35,105 bases of DNA from Thermoplasmata archaeon. GTDB lineage: Archaea; Thermoplasmatota; Thermoplasmata; SG8-5. The notes beneath the pieces are model-generated. The model was given only the letters and a program-made list of their open reading frames with translations, was not told the origin of the DNA and did not search any database. The position numbers and the translations under genes were made by a program. The stretch spans positions 1 through 35,105 of the forward strand of contig JAQVMG010000005.1 of NCBI GenBank assembly GCA_028703755.1, in the 5' to 3' direction. Below are positions 7,515-16,268 of the stretch, piece by piece; the first letter of the stretch is position 1, and each line of letters opens with the position of its first letter.

Positions 7515-9896
7515 TTACTGCTCCGGTCCGAGGGCGTCCCTGTGCTTCCTGACCCTCTTGCCCTTGGTCACGGATCTCTTGCTGACCATTATCGCATAAG
7601 CCAGTGCAAACAGCATAAGGCCGATGCCCGCAACCACGGCTATGAACATGCCTGGGTCTCTCTCGAAGCTTATTGCGCCGATGTTGTATTTGACGATTAT
7701 CGGCACTATGAGGACCGCCACCAGGTTGATGACCTTCACCATCGGGTTGAGCGCAGGTCCGGCAGTGTCCTTCAGCGGGTCGCCGACAGTGTCGCCGATG
7801 ACGCTGGCCTTGTGGGCATCCGAGCCCTTGCCGCCGTAGTGCCCGTCCTCGACGTACTTTTTCGCGTTATCCCAGGCGCCGCCTGCGTTTGACATGAATA
7901 CTGCCATCAGCTGGGCAGAGAGAATCGCCCCTCCGAGGAATGCTCCGAGCGCAACTTCGTTGAATATGAGGCCTACGATAATCGGAGTAAGAACTCCAAG
8001 CAATGCCAGCCCGACCAGTTCCTTCTGGGCTGCCTTTGTGCATATGTCGACCGGGGTGGCGTAGTCCGGCTTGGCCGTGCCTTCCCAGAGACCCTTTATC
8101 TCCTTGAACTGGCGCCTCACTTCATAAACAATCAGGCTTGCCGCCTTCTCCACCGCCCTGATGCACATAGAACTGAACAGGAACGGTATCGCACCGCCGA
8201 TTAGCAGTGCCGCGAAGAATATGGGTGTGCTGATGACCACATGGCCAGTAATCTCAGAGCCTTCCACTGTCAGCAGGTCGCTTCCCGCATCAGCCGCACG
8301 GACGATGTAGTCCATGAACAGGCTCACAGCCGCAATCACAGCGGAACCGATTGCGATTCCCTTTGTGATGGCCTTTGTGGTGTTGCCGACTGCGTCCATG
8401 TCTGCCATCCTCTGCCTTGCTTCGGGCTCGAGATTGCACATCTCGCCAATGCCGTTCGCGTTGTCTGCGATCGGCCCGAAGGTGTCCATGGAAATCGTGT
8501 TGCCTGTGAGGGTGAGCATTCCAATGCCGCATAGCGAAACACCATATGCCACCAGGAACGGTTGGTCAGTCGGGAATATTATCGCAGAGGAAACCATCGC
8601 GCCAACAATGACAAACAGGGCCCAGACGCTGCTCTCCATGCCGGATGCGAGGCCGCTCAGGATTGTGGTGGCTGCTCCGGTCTTTGTTGATTCGGCGATT
8701 TCCAGGACCGGCTTGTTGTGGGTTGAGGTGAAGTATTCGGTCAGGTAATTCAGGATTAGCGCCATTACGATTCCCGCGCCTGTGGCAAGTGCGAATTTCA
8801 AGCCGATATTGCTCACATCAAAGTATCCCACGTCCTCGCTTGCCCCCTGCACCCAAAGCAGTGCCAGGACAATGAACCCGCCGATAGATATTGCCGCCGA
8901 AAGCCCATAGCCCCGGTGAATGGATTTCATCACATCCTCGGATTCGGATTTTGATTTGACCGCATAGGTTCCGGCGATCGAGGCAATGACTCCGACAGCC
9001 CTGACGAGCAGCGGGAAAACCACAGCAATGTACTGCATATCCGGGTTTCCGGCAAAAGCCGCAAGACCCAGTATCATTGCGGAAACCATCGTGACTTCGT
9101 ACGATTCGAAAATATCTGCGGCCATTCCGGCGCAGTCGCCAACATTGTCGCCCACATTGTCGGCGATAACTGCGGCGTTCCTCGGGTCATCCTCGGGAAT
9201 GTTCTTCTCGACCTTTCCGACGAGATCTGCACCTACATCAGCGGCTTTGGTGAAGATTCCGCCGCCGACCCTCATGAACAGGGCGATGAGCGTTCCTCCG
9301 AAACCGAAACCGAGCAGAACTTCAGGTGCATGAACATCGTAAATCATGAAAATTACTACACCGCCAAGCAGGCCAAGACCGTCTGTCATCATGCCGACTA
9401 TGGTTCCGGTCCTGTAGCCGATTGTCACGGCTTCCCTAAGGCTCTTTCTCGAGGCCTGGGCGACTCGCACGTTGGCTCTCACTGCCATCATCATGCCGAA
9501 GTACCCGACAGCGGCAGAGAAACTTGCGCCCATGAGGAAAGCCATCATCCTTCCGACAGACACAAGCATCCACTCTCCCTCGGTGTTTCCGTCGGCAATC
9601 CATTCCTCCGGCTGACCGGCGTAAGCGGTCAGGAAGAGTGCAACCGACAGGATGGCAATGACTACTGCCACTGTTTTAAGCTGTCTCTTCAGGTATGTTT
9701 CCGCGCCTGTCTGGATGGCTTTGGAGACCTCCTGCATTTGCTCCGTGCCGACATCCTGCTTCATGACGAACACTTTCAGCAGGAGTGCGTATACCAATCC
9801 GGCGATGGCTACGAAAAATGTTATCCACAATGCGATTATTTCAAAGTCTGTTGCGCCTTCTAGGAACATCTGTTCACATCCCATACATCCGGTCAA
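7515..9896 (-). CDS. hppA: Membrane-bound H+-translocating inorganic pyrophosphatase, K+-independent type
   Basis: DVGADLVGKVEKNIPEDDPRNAAVIADNVGDNVGDCAGMAADIFES; GNTTKA motif. Start possibly at internal Met (MGCEQ 9884 or MFLEG 9869). Confidence 0.96.
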   Translation of the reverse strand: MTGCMGCEQMFLEGATDFEIIALWITFFVAIAGLVYALLLKVFVMKQDVGTEQMQEVSKAIQTGAETYLKRQLKTVAVVIAILSVALFLTAYAGQPEEWIADGNTEGEWMLVSVGRMMAFLMGASFSAAVGYFGMMMAVRANVRVAQASRKSLREAVTIGYRTGTIVGMMTDGLGLLGGVVIFMIYDVHAPEVLLGFGFGGTLIALFMRVGGGIFTKAADVGADLVGKVEKNIPEDDPRNAAVIADNVGDNVGDCAGMAADIFESYEVTMVSAMILGLAAFAGNPDMQYIAVVFPLLVRAVGVIASIAGTYAVKSKSESEDVMKSIHRGYGLSAAISIGGFIVLALLWVQGASEDVGYFDVSNIGLKFALATGAGIVMALILNYLTEYFTSTHNKPVLEIAESTKTGAATTILSGLASGMESSVWALFVIVGAMVSSAIIFPTDQPFLVAYGVSLCGIGMLTLTGNTISMDTFGPIADNANGIGEMCNLEPEARQRMADMDAVGNTTKAITKGIAIGSAVIAAVSLFMDYIVRAADAGSDLLTVEGSEITGHVVISTPIFFAALLIGGAIPFLFSSMCIRAVEKAASLIVYEVRRQFKEIKGLWEGTAKPDYATPVDICTKAAQKELVGLALLGVLTPIIVGLIFNEVALGAFLGGAILSAQLMAVFMSNAGGAWDNAKKYVEDGHYGGKGSDAHKASVIGDTVGDPLKDTAGPALNPMVKVINLVAVLIVPIIVKYNIGAISFERDPGMFIAVVAGIGLMLFALAYAIMVSKRSVTKGKRVRKHRDALGPEQ

Positions 9897-10064
9897 CCCG
9901 GATGCGGGGGTGATAGCATTTCGATATTAAAATGTAAGGTATTCATATAAAAAGACAGGTATTGCAAACATAACAGTAATGGCATCTGTCCAGCGCTTCA
10001 AAGCGCAACCGTGCGGATGGGCAGATATTAATATCCGCGGGAATATATGGGTATCCGTGGTTCG

Positions 10065-10766
10065 ATGAACAAGATAAAGACATACATTGACGGCTTTGAC
10101 GAAGTTTTGGACGGCGGGATCCCCGAAGGCCACGTGGTGCTCATATGCGGCACGCCAGGCACAATGAAGACTTCCGTTGCCTACAGCATAATGTATGAGA
10201 ATGCCAAGAACGACGGGCGGAAAGGGCTGTACATCTCCCTCGAAGAAAGCTATGAGGGACTGAAGGGTGCGATGCTGGACCTCAATATGGCAGACATAGA
10301 CCAGCTTCCTGTCTTCATGATTGACGTCGGCAGGATAAGGAAAGCACATGCAGAGCAGGAACTCAGCAAGGGATGGCTCGAGATACTCACCAATTACATT
10401 CAGAAGCGCGTCGAAGCCGATGAGTTCGACATAATCGTCATCGACTCGATGGCTGCCCTCTACTCGCTCTCGCCGCTGAAGAATCCGAGGGCAGACCTGT
10501 TCCATTTCATGAGGTTCCTGAAGGAGCTTAATACCAACGTTTTCCTGATTTCCGAGATAAGCCACGGTTCGACAAGCCTTGTCGCCAACGATGAGGATTT
10601 CCTCGCTGACGGCATAATCCACTTAACGATGCATGAGGCAGGCGAGAGCGATGTCCAGCTGAGAATAAATTGCATAAAGATGAGGCGCACCAAGCACCAG
10701 CGCGGCTGGTACCGGCTCATGCACACCGGCAAGAAGTTCACGGTGACCCCGATAATATCTGACTGA
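10065..10766 (+). CDS. KaiC/RadA-like single-domain ATPase
   Basis: MNKIKTYIDGFDEVLDGGIPEGHVVLICGTPGTMKTSVAYSI (Walker A), LYISLEESYEGL, EFDIIVIDSMAALYSL (Walker B). Track start is 10047. Confidence 0.88.
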   Translation: MNKIKTYIDGFDEVLDGGIPEGHVVLICGTPGTMKTSVAYSIMYENAKNDGRKGLYISLEESYEGLKGAMLDLNMADIDQLPVFMIDVGRIRKAHAEQELSKGWLEILTNYIQKRVEADEFDIIVIDSMAALYSLSPLKNPRADLFHFMRFLKELNTNVFLISEISHGSTSLVANDEDFLADGIIHLTMHEAGESDVQLRINCIKMRRTKHQRGWYRLMHTGKKFTVTPIISD

Positions 10767-10801
10767 ACAAAATCCGGTAAGGTTAATGATTTGTCGGCTC
10801 A

Positions 10802-13003
10802 TTATTCGGAGATTTCTTCCTTAATTTCATCAAGGATGGGTTTCGGCTTTTTGGCAGCCTTGGTTTTTGCCGGTTTCTTTGCTGCGGGTTTTTTCGCCGC
10901 GGCCTTCTTCTTCGGCGCCGCAGCTTTTTCAGGGGCGCCTTCCTTCTTGCCGTACCTTGCCTCTTTTGCCTTCTTGTATTTGTTAATCCTGTCCCTGTTG
11001 GCCTTGCAGTCCATGTTCAGGCAGACCTCTACGGGCCGGCGCCTGTTCATGACCATCTTGACCTGCGGCCCACCGCATTTCTTGCACGGTTCCGCATGAG
11101 GCAGGATTGAACCGAACTGCGGCAGCGGATATGTGTTCTCGCAATCCGGGTAGGCGTTGCATGCCATGAATCTCTTCCCGCGTTTGGATTTCCTCATGAC
11201 GAGAGAACCCTTTCCGCATTTCGGGCAGATGCCCATCTGATTCTGGTTCTTCAGAGCCTCGTTGACCTCTTTTTTGATGTTCTCCCTGTGAGCCATCAGA
11301 ATATCGAGGCTTTTCCCAAGCATCTCCTGCGACTCAAGGACGACCGATTCCTGCTCTTTCCTGCCCTCGGCTATCTCGTTCATGTCCTCCTCAAGCTTGC
11401 TGGTCATATCGGTCCTGGCAATCTGTTCCGCATTGTCTTCCAGGGCGACGACAATCGCCCTGCCGGATGCTGTCGGCCTGATGTGGCCGCCCTGCACATA
11501 CCCGCGGTCGAAGAGCTTCTGGACAATCTCGTGCCGCGTGCTCTTCGTTCCCAGCCCCAGCTTCTCCATGTCCCTGATCAGTGTTCCCTGGGTGTAACGC
11601 TTCGGGGGCTCGGTCTTGCCCTCCCTTCCGCGTATGCTGACTATGTTGATTTCCTCGCCTTTTGCGAGTTCGGGGATGAACACGTCGGTGAATTTGATAT
11701 ACGGGTAATAGGCCTGCCAGCCGCTCTCGAGGGTCTCATGCCCCTGTGCTATGAACGCCTCGCCGCCGATGTCGAACGTTGCCTCGCTCCTCAGGACCTT
11801 GGCGTTCGGCCCCAGCGTGGCCAGGAATCTCCTTACTACGAGCTCGTAAATCTTCCAGCCGTCGCCCTTGACGGTGTCCCTGCTGGCTGCATCCACCGGG
11901 TGAATAGGCGGATGGTCGGTTGTCTGCTTCGAGCCTCTGGACGGGTGGAGCTTCTCCTGAGAGAGAATCTCATTGACTTCCTTGGAGAACTCGCTGTTTG
12001 CAAGTTTTCCCAGTATCATTTTAAGCGGAAGGGTCGGCGGATAGACTGTGTTGTCTGTTCTCGGATAGCTAATCAGCCCGTCATTGTAGAGGCTTTCGGC
12101 AATGGACATTGCCCTTGCAGCGGAGAAGCCTATCCTGCTGGCTTCGGCAAGAAAAACGGTTGTGTTGAACGGTGCGGGCGGGCGCTCGATGCCCTCCTCC
12201 GCCTTGGATTCTGTCACCTTGGCAATCTTCGCCTCTCTGATTCTGTTGAATACTTCATCAGCCTCGTTCTTCACCCAGAACAGCCCATGCGAGTGCCTTG
12301 CAAAGAAATGCCGCCTTTTCTCGAGGTCAGCGATGATCTCCCAGAACGGTTTGGGCAGGAATCCTTCAATCTCCTTTTCCTTGTCAACAACAAGTGCCAG
12401 GGTGGGGCTTTGCACCCTTCCCACCGAGAGGAAGTCCGAACCGAGCTTTCCGGTGGCGGTTGACATGAACCGTGTGAGCACCGCGCCCCAGGCCAAATCA
12501 ACAATTTGGCGTGTCTCCGCGGCCTTGGCAAGATTGATATCCAGTTCAATGAGATTTTCAAAAGCCCGGTAAATCTCGGGGCCGGTGAGGGCGCTGAACC
12601 TTGCCCTCTTGATAACAACATCAGATTTCAGGCCCAGGGCCGTGACAGCTTCTGCGCCTATCAGTTCACCTTCCCTGTCAAAATCGGTGGCGACTATAAT
12701 CCTGTCCGCTTCCTTGGCGAGGTCCTTTATCGCGCTGAGAATCCATGGCGCGGTCGAGATCTTCTGCGGCTGTGTGGTCACCATCTCCTTCAGATGGTCG
12801 ATGTTCCAGTTTTTGTACTCCTTCGGGTAATCAAGATTCATTATGTGGCCTCTGAGTCCCACAACAAGGCATTCCGTCCCGTCCCAGGGAAACCTGAAGA
12901 CCTGGACGCGGTTGTAGTATGTCTTCATGTACTTGCCTTTGGAGAGAAATGTAGCCACTCTCTGGGCCGCATTGTTCTTCTCGCAGATGACCAACGTCGC
13001 CAT
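10802..13003 (-). CDS. topA: DNA topoisomerase I (type IA) with zinc fingers and Lys/Ala-rich tail
   Basis: MATLVICEKNNAAQRVATFL...; GRVQSPTLALVV; SYPRTDNTVYP; CPKC/C..C zinc motifs; tail KAAAPKKKAAAKKPAAKKPAKTKAAKKPK. Confidence 0.94.
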   Translation of the reverse strand: MATLVICEKNNAAQRVATFLSKGKYMKTYYNRVQVFRFPWDGTECLVVGLRGHIMNLDYPKEYKNWNIDHLKEMVTTQPQKISTAPWILSAIKDLAKEADRIIVATDFDREGELIGAEAVTALGLKSDVVIKRARFSALTGPEIYRAFENLIELDINLAKAAETRQIVDLAWGAVLTRFMSTATGKLGSDFLSVGRVQSPTLALVVDKEKEIEGFLPKPFWEIIADLEKRRHFFARHSHGLFWVKNEADEVFNRIREAKIAKVTESKAEEGIERPPAPFNTTVFLAEASRIGFSAARAMSIAESLYNDGLISYPRTDNTVYPPTLPLKMILGKLANSEFSKEVNEILSQEKLHPSRGSKQTTDHPPIHPVDAASRDTVKGDGWKIYELVVRRFLATLGPNAKVLRSEATFDIGGEAFIAQGHETLESGWQAYYPYIKFTDVFIPELAKGEEINIVSIRGREGKTEPPKRYTQGTLIRDMEKLGLGTKSTRHEIVQKLFDRGYVQGGHIRPTASGRAIVVALEDNAEQIARTDMTSKLEEDMNEIAEGRKEQESVVLESQEMLGKSLDILMAHRENIKKEVNEALKNQNQMGICPKCGKGSLVMRKSKRGKRFMACNAYPDCENTYPLPQFGSILPHAEPCKKCGGPQVKMVMNRRRPVEVCLNMDCKANRDRINKYKKAKEARYGKKEGAPEKAAAPKKKAAAKKPAAKKPAKTKAAKKPKPILDEIKEEISE

Positions 13004-13099
13004 GGATTCGCTGCATGGAAGCATGATATAATAATCTTAGTATGCTCGCAATGCTCTCAAACTCACCATGCCCCGTCTGAATATTATCTAATATTATCT

Positions 13100-13137
13100 G
13101 GAGGGCGGGGATGTATCTAAATCGACATACGACCCGG
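13100..13137. repeat. Dispersed intergenic repeat, copy A
   Basis: GGAGGGCGGGGATGTATctaaATCGACATACgACcCGG; 31/38 identical to copy B at 14749. Confidence 0.7.
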
Positions 13138-13181
13138 GGATGAGGTGGGTGCACTCATTCAGATTTAATGCTGGCTCGGTT

Positions 13182-13199
13182 AAAAAAAATCCTCTCAGA
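13182..13199 (-). terminator. Poly-T terminator with small hairpin at the stop of the beta-CASP RNase gene
   Basis: Minus strand CCTCTGAGAGGATTTTTTTT; the stop codon TGA lies in the hairpin loop and is followed by T8. Confidence 0.6.
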
Positions 13200-14427
13200 G
13201 GTCCAAACACTGCCCTTCCTTGGGTACATGGACCTTGAAGCCGTCCTCGCGGAGGTCGTTGGCGAGAACGACCCTGTTGTCCCCGTGGCAGAGCACTACG
13301 TCCTCAGGGGAACAGGCCTTGATGAATTTTATCAGTTCGTTATGGTCCGCATGGGCAGAGAAGTCATAGAAGCCCAGTTCGCACTGGATCTTTTCCGGTT
13401 TACCGGCCAGCATCAGCTCACCGCTGTCCATCAGCATGCGGCCGTTCGTGCCCTCGACCTGGTATCCTGTTAGAAGGACAGCGCTGTTCCGGTCATTCTT
13501 TCTTTCTGAGATGAATTCCAGCACCGGCCCGCCGTCAACCATCCCGCTTGTCGTGATTATCACATTCGCGCCTGCAGCCAGCCTCTTTCTGTCGCCTGGA
13601 TTGCGGATGACCATGGTCTGGCGCATTGCGTCGCTCAGTCTCTCGGGAGCGCGCAGATAATCGGGCATGCTCAGGTAATGTCTGTTTACCGCCCATCCCA
13701 TGCCGTCCAGCATTATGTTGAAGCCAGAGTTCATGAGTGTCATCATCATCTCCTGGGTTCTGCCCACTGCGAAAGCAGGCACTATGGCAAGGCCTCCCCT
13801 CTCCACGACCTCCCTTGTCTTGTTCAGGAAATGCCTCTCTGTCTCCGCTCTGGGCGGGTGGTCCCTCCCTGAGTACGTGCTTTCGATGACAAGGACATCG
13901 CACTTGACAGGTTTCGCACCGGTCACGAGATTTGAATCCAGGGTGTTGATGTCCCCTGTGAAAAGTAGATCCCTGCCTGCCTTTACTTCGAACATAGCCG
14001 CGCCCGGTATATGGCCGGCCGAATGCAGCGTGACATCTATCCCGCCAACATCCAGTATGTCTCCGAAACCGGCGCTCTGGAAATGCTTCTTTAAGACCTT
14101 GACGTCGCCTTTGTCGTAAGGCGCCGGGTATCCCTCAAGCGATGAGACCTTCACGCTGTCCTCTAGAAGCATGGTGCCCACAACGATGGTGGGAGGCGTT
14201 GCAATCACATCCATCCCGTAATTGAGGCACAGCCAGGGAATCATCCCGGAATGGTCTATGTGCGCATGGCTCAGGAAAGCCACGTCCACTGCCGGCGGTT
14301 TCATCGGATATTTCGGCGGCTTCGAAGGAGTGAGCCCGCAGTCGAACAGCATGCGCACTCCCTTGTCCTCAACGTGTGCGGACAAACTCCCGACCTCGCT
14401 TGCGCCACCCAGCAATGTTAGCTTCAT
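13195..14427 (-). CDS. Beta-CASP metallo-beta-lactamase RNase (aCPSF2-like)
   Basis: MKLTLLGGASEVGSLS...FLSHAHIDHSGMIP...IPGAAMFEV...FTGDINTL...AVGRTQEMM...TTSGMVDGGP...FSAHADHNEL. Track start at 14451; internal Met preferred from TATA spacing. Confidence 0.92.
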   Translation of the reverse strand: MKLTLLGGASEVGSLSAHVEDKGVRMLFDCGLTPSKPPKYPMKPPAVDVAFLSHAHIDHSGMIPWLCLNYGMDVIATPPTIVVGTMLLEDSVKVSSLEGYPAPYDKGDVKVLKKHFQSAGFGDILDVGGIDVTLHSAGHIPGAAMFEVKAGRDLLFTGDINTLDSNLVTGAKPVKCDVLVIESTYSGRDHPPRAETERHFLNKTREVVERGGLAIVPAFAVGRTQEMMMTLMNSGFNIMLDGMGWAVNRHYLSMPDYLRAPERLSDAMRQTMVIRNPGDRKRLAAGANVIITTSGMVDGGPVLEFISERKNDRNSAVLLTGYQVEGTNGRMLMDSGELMLAGKPEKIQCELGFYDFSAHADHNELIKFIKACSPEDVVLCHGDNRVVLANDLREDGFKVHVPKEGQCLDL

Positions 14428-14657
14428 TATCAGGGAGAATGCACCCTTCATTTTAATAATTATGCCATACGAGTAATCTCCGCACCGTAATCTCAGAAGG
14501 GAGTGGGTTGAATGCGCATTTCAGTTAATGCAAACAAAGCATTCGACGATGGTGCGGCATTATTACTGCTGTCAAATCAAGCACTAGCAACACCCAGATT
14601 GCCAAAGACTGCAAACTGGCACCGACCCTCCCTACCATGCCTCGGCTGCCTATTGCA

Positions 14658-14860
14658 TTTTATACCCAAGGCCGGGGTTGTGGCCAGGTTTTTGGAACCT
14701 GGCTGATGACGATTAAGTTCATCCTTAGAAAACCTCGCCTGACCGAAGGGAGGGCGGGGATGTATGGACATCGGCATTCAACTCGGCGCCGAGTCCCACT
14801 CAACCACATAGATTTTCGAGCAGGGAGCCCGAATTTTCTTGTTTACTGAATATTTTTCTT
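14658..14860 (+). ncRNA. Candidate structured small RNA (promoter to T-rich end)
   Basis: TATA-like TTTTATAC at 14658-14665, hairpin GCCAGGTT-TTTGG-AACCTGGC at 14683-14703 at the expected TSS, 14-bp palindrome ACTCGGCGCCGAGT at 14781-14794, T-rich end near 14848-14858; no plausible ORF. Confidence 0.35.
14749..14786. repeat. Dispersed intergenic repeat, copy B
   Basis: GGAGGGCGGGGATGTATggacATCGgCATtCAACTCGG; first 17 nt identical to copy A. Confidence 0.7.
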
Positions 14861-14908
14861 TTGGAGGGCGACCCAGCGCAGAAAATCTAAAAAGAAAAAT
14901 ACTCCCGT

Positions 14909-14938
14909 GGAAGGTGTTGACATCGACATACAACTCGG
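14909..14938. repeat. Dispersed intergenic repeat, copy C (partial)
   Basis: GGAAGGTGTTGACATCGACATACAACTCGG; 18/20 match to copy B over GACATCGRCATWCAACTCGG. Confidence 0.6.
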
Positions 14939-15013
14939 CTCCAGGGCTGCTGTACCAATCTGACCGTCATCGAAAACCTGGCCATAACAATCCTTTTAAA
15001 CATGAGAATCTTT

Positions 15014-15340
15014 ATGGAGTCCATGGGTGAAGGCCTCCTGGCGTTTCTCGAAAAACTGCCGCTGCAGACCGATGACGGCGGCAGCGACATGGTATGCACC
15101 TACCTGGTCATACTGGCAGTGATCCTTCTCATACTTTACATCGCCCTGTTCCTGTACAACAGGATGGTGGTCGGCAAGAAGGTCCGCCAACATCCCTGCA
15201 AGTACTGCGGACACATGGTTAACGCGGTATCCCAGTGCTGCTCAGCCCCTGTCGAGGAGAGGTTCATGGCCGGGCGCTGCTCAAAATGCGGGAAGGCCAC
15301 AAGGACTGTATGTGCAACCTGCAAACGTGAACTTTATTGA
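15014..15340 (+). CDS. Small membrane protein with one TM helix and cytoplasmic double zinc-ribbon motifs
   Basis: MESMGEGLLAFLEKL...YLVILAVILLILYIALFLYNRM (TM) then CKYC...CC...CSKC...CATC; TATA-like CTTTTAAAC at about 14991. Confidence 0.65.
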   Translation: MESMGEGLLAFLEKLPLQTDDGGSDMVCTYLVILAVILLILYIALFLYNRMVVGKKVRQHPCKYCGHMVNAVSQCCSAPVEERFMAGRCSKCGKATRTVCATCKRELY

Positions 15341-15341
15341 T

Positions 15342-16268
15342 TCAGTAATGCTCATGGCCGATGGATTTTATCTCGCCCGACCTGAGAAGCATATGTTGGA
15401 CCTCCAGCATCTGGCACGGATGGTATCTCTGCTTCGCGGTCCTCAGCCCCTCGATACCCAGGTCCGACTGCCTGTTGATGAATTCATGGTTCTCCGCAAG
15501 TAGCTTCGCGCTCTCGTTGTTAATCGCCTGGTAGAGCCCCTCGAAGCTGGGCATGGCCTTCTCGAAATGAACTACGGCCGTGTCCTGGCATACCGATTCG
15601 AACATGGTCACGGCCTCGATGTCGCCGTTGATGCGGATCGCGAGGCCGCACAGGTCCAGCTCGAAACAATGTTCCACGGTGTACATGATGGCCAGTCGCT
15701 CGTTGTCCAGGAGCGGGTCGGATTCGCAGTCCTTCCACAGGCACCACCGCTGCAGAAATTCCCTTATCTCCTCGATGTTCTGTTGGCACATCGGCTCGAC
15801 CTCGTATGCCTGCTGGCGCCTGAATTTGCTCAGCTTGTTCCGGATCTTGAGGTAGTTCTTACCCTCGAGGTTCGCGAGATCGGCCGACCGATAAATGTAA
15901 TCGAAATAATCCGGATGCTTGACGAAGCTGGCACTCGGGAAGACGCCTGAAAGCCAATCTCTCGTGTCGTCGTCAATCAGCACCAGGGCATACTCCGAGC
16001 CGGAATCGCCCGAGAGTTTGGTCAGATGCCTGACGATGTCAGTGTTGCGCTCCCCTATCGGCGGCCTGAATCTTGGCTGGGCATCCGGCTTGGTCATTAT
16101 CATCAGGTCGCCGTCCTTCACGAGAAAGTACGGCTGAACGAAATGGCTCCAGCTGACGAGGGTCGTGAAAAGGTTCTCGCTGTGTCTGGGCGGAAATTTT
16201 CTGTAATGTTCGTCGAAGATGGGTTTGTGCTCCAGCTTCAGAGGTTGGAAATCCTCAACCGCGAACAT
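15342..16268 (-). CDS. DUF2156 / phosphatidylglycerol lysyltransferase C-terminal-like (GNAT-fold) protein
   Basis: MFAVEDFQPLKLEHKPIFDEHYRKFPPRHSENLFTTLVSW...YIYRSADLANLEGKNYLKIRNKLSKFRR, characteristic of DUF2156. Confidence 0.8.
   Translation of the reverse strand: MFAVEDFQPLKLEHKPIFDEHYRKFPPRHSENLFTTLVSWSHFVQPYFLVKDGDLMIMTKPDAQPRFRPPIGERNTDIVRHLTKLSGDSGSEYALVLIDDDTRDWLSGVFPSASFVKHPDYFDYIYRSADLANLEGKNYLKIRNKLSKFRRQQAYEVEPMCQQNIEEIREFLQRWCLWKDCESDPLLDNERLAIMYTVEHCFELDLCGLAIRINGDIEAVTMFESVCQDTAVVHFEKAMPSFEGLYQAINNESAKLLAENHEFINRQSDLGIEGLRTAKQRYHPCQMLEVQHMLLRSGEIKSIGHEHY

Noticed and set aside
9927-10622. 231-aa minus-strand ORF
   Set aside because: Antisense to the KaiC-like ATPase, which has clear Walker motifs.
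11288-12463. 391-aa plus-strand ORF
   Set aside because: Antisense to topA; no recognizable motifs.
14701-14745. C/D-box sRNA (CTGATGA ... CTGA)
   Set aside because: C-box first base is not a purine, no C'/D' pair or flanking stem could be shown; kept only as part of the ncRNA candidate.
14512-14849. Short ORFs 14512..14706 (+), 14577..14777 (-) and 14637..14849 (+)
   Set aside because: Overlap one another on both strands, lack family features and carry the repeat; more likely non-coding.
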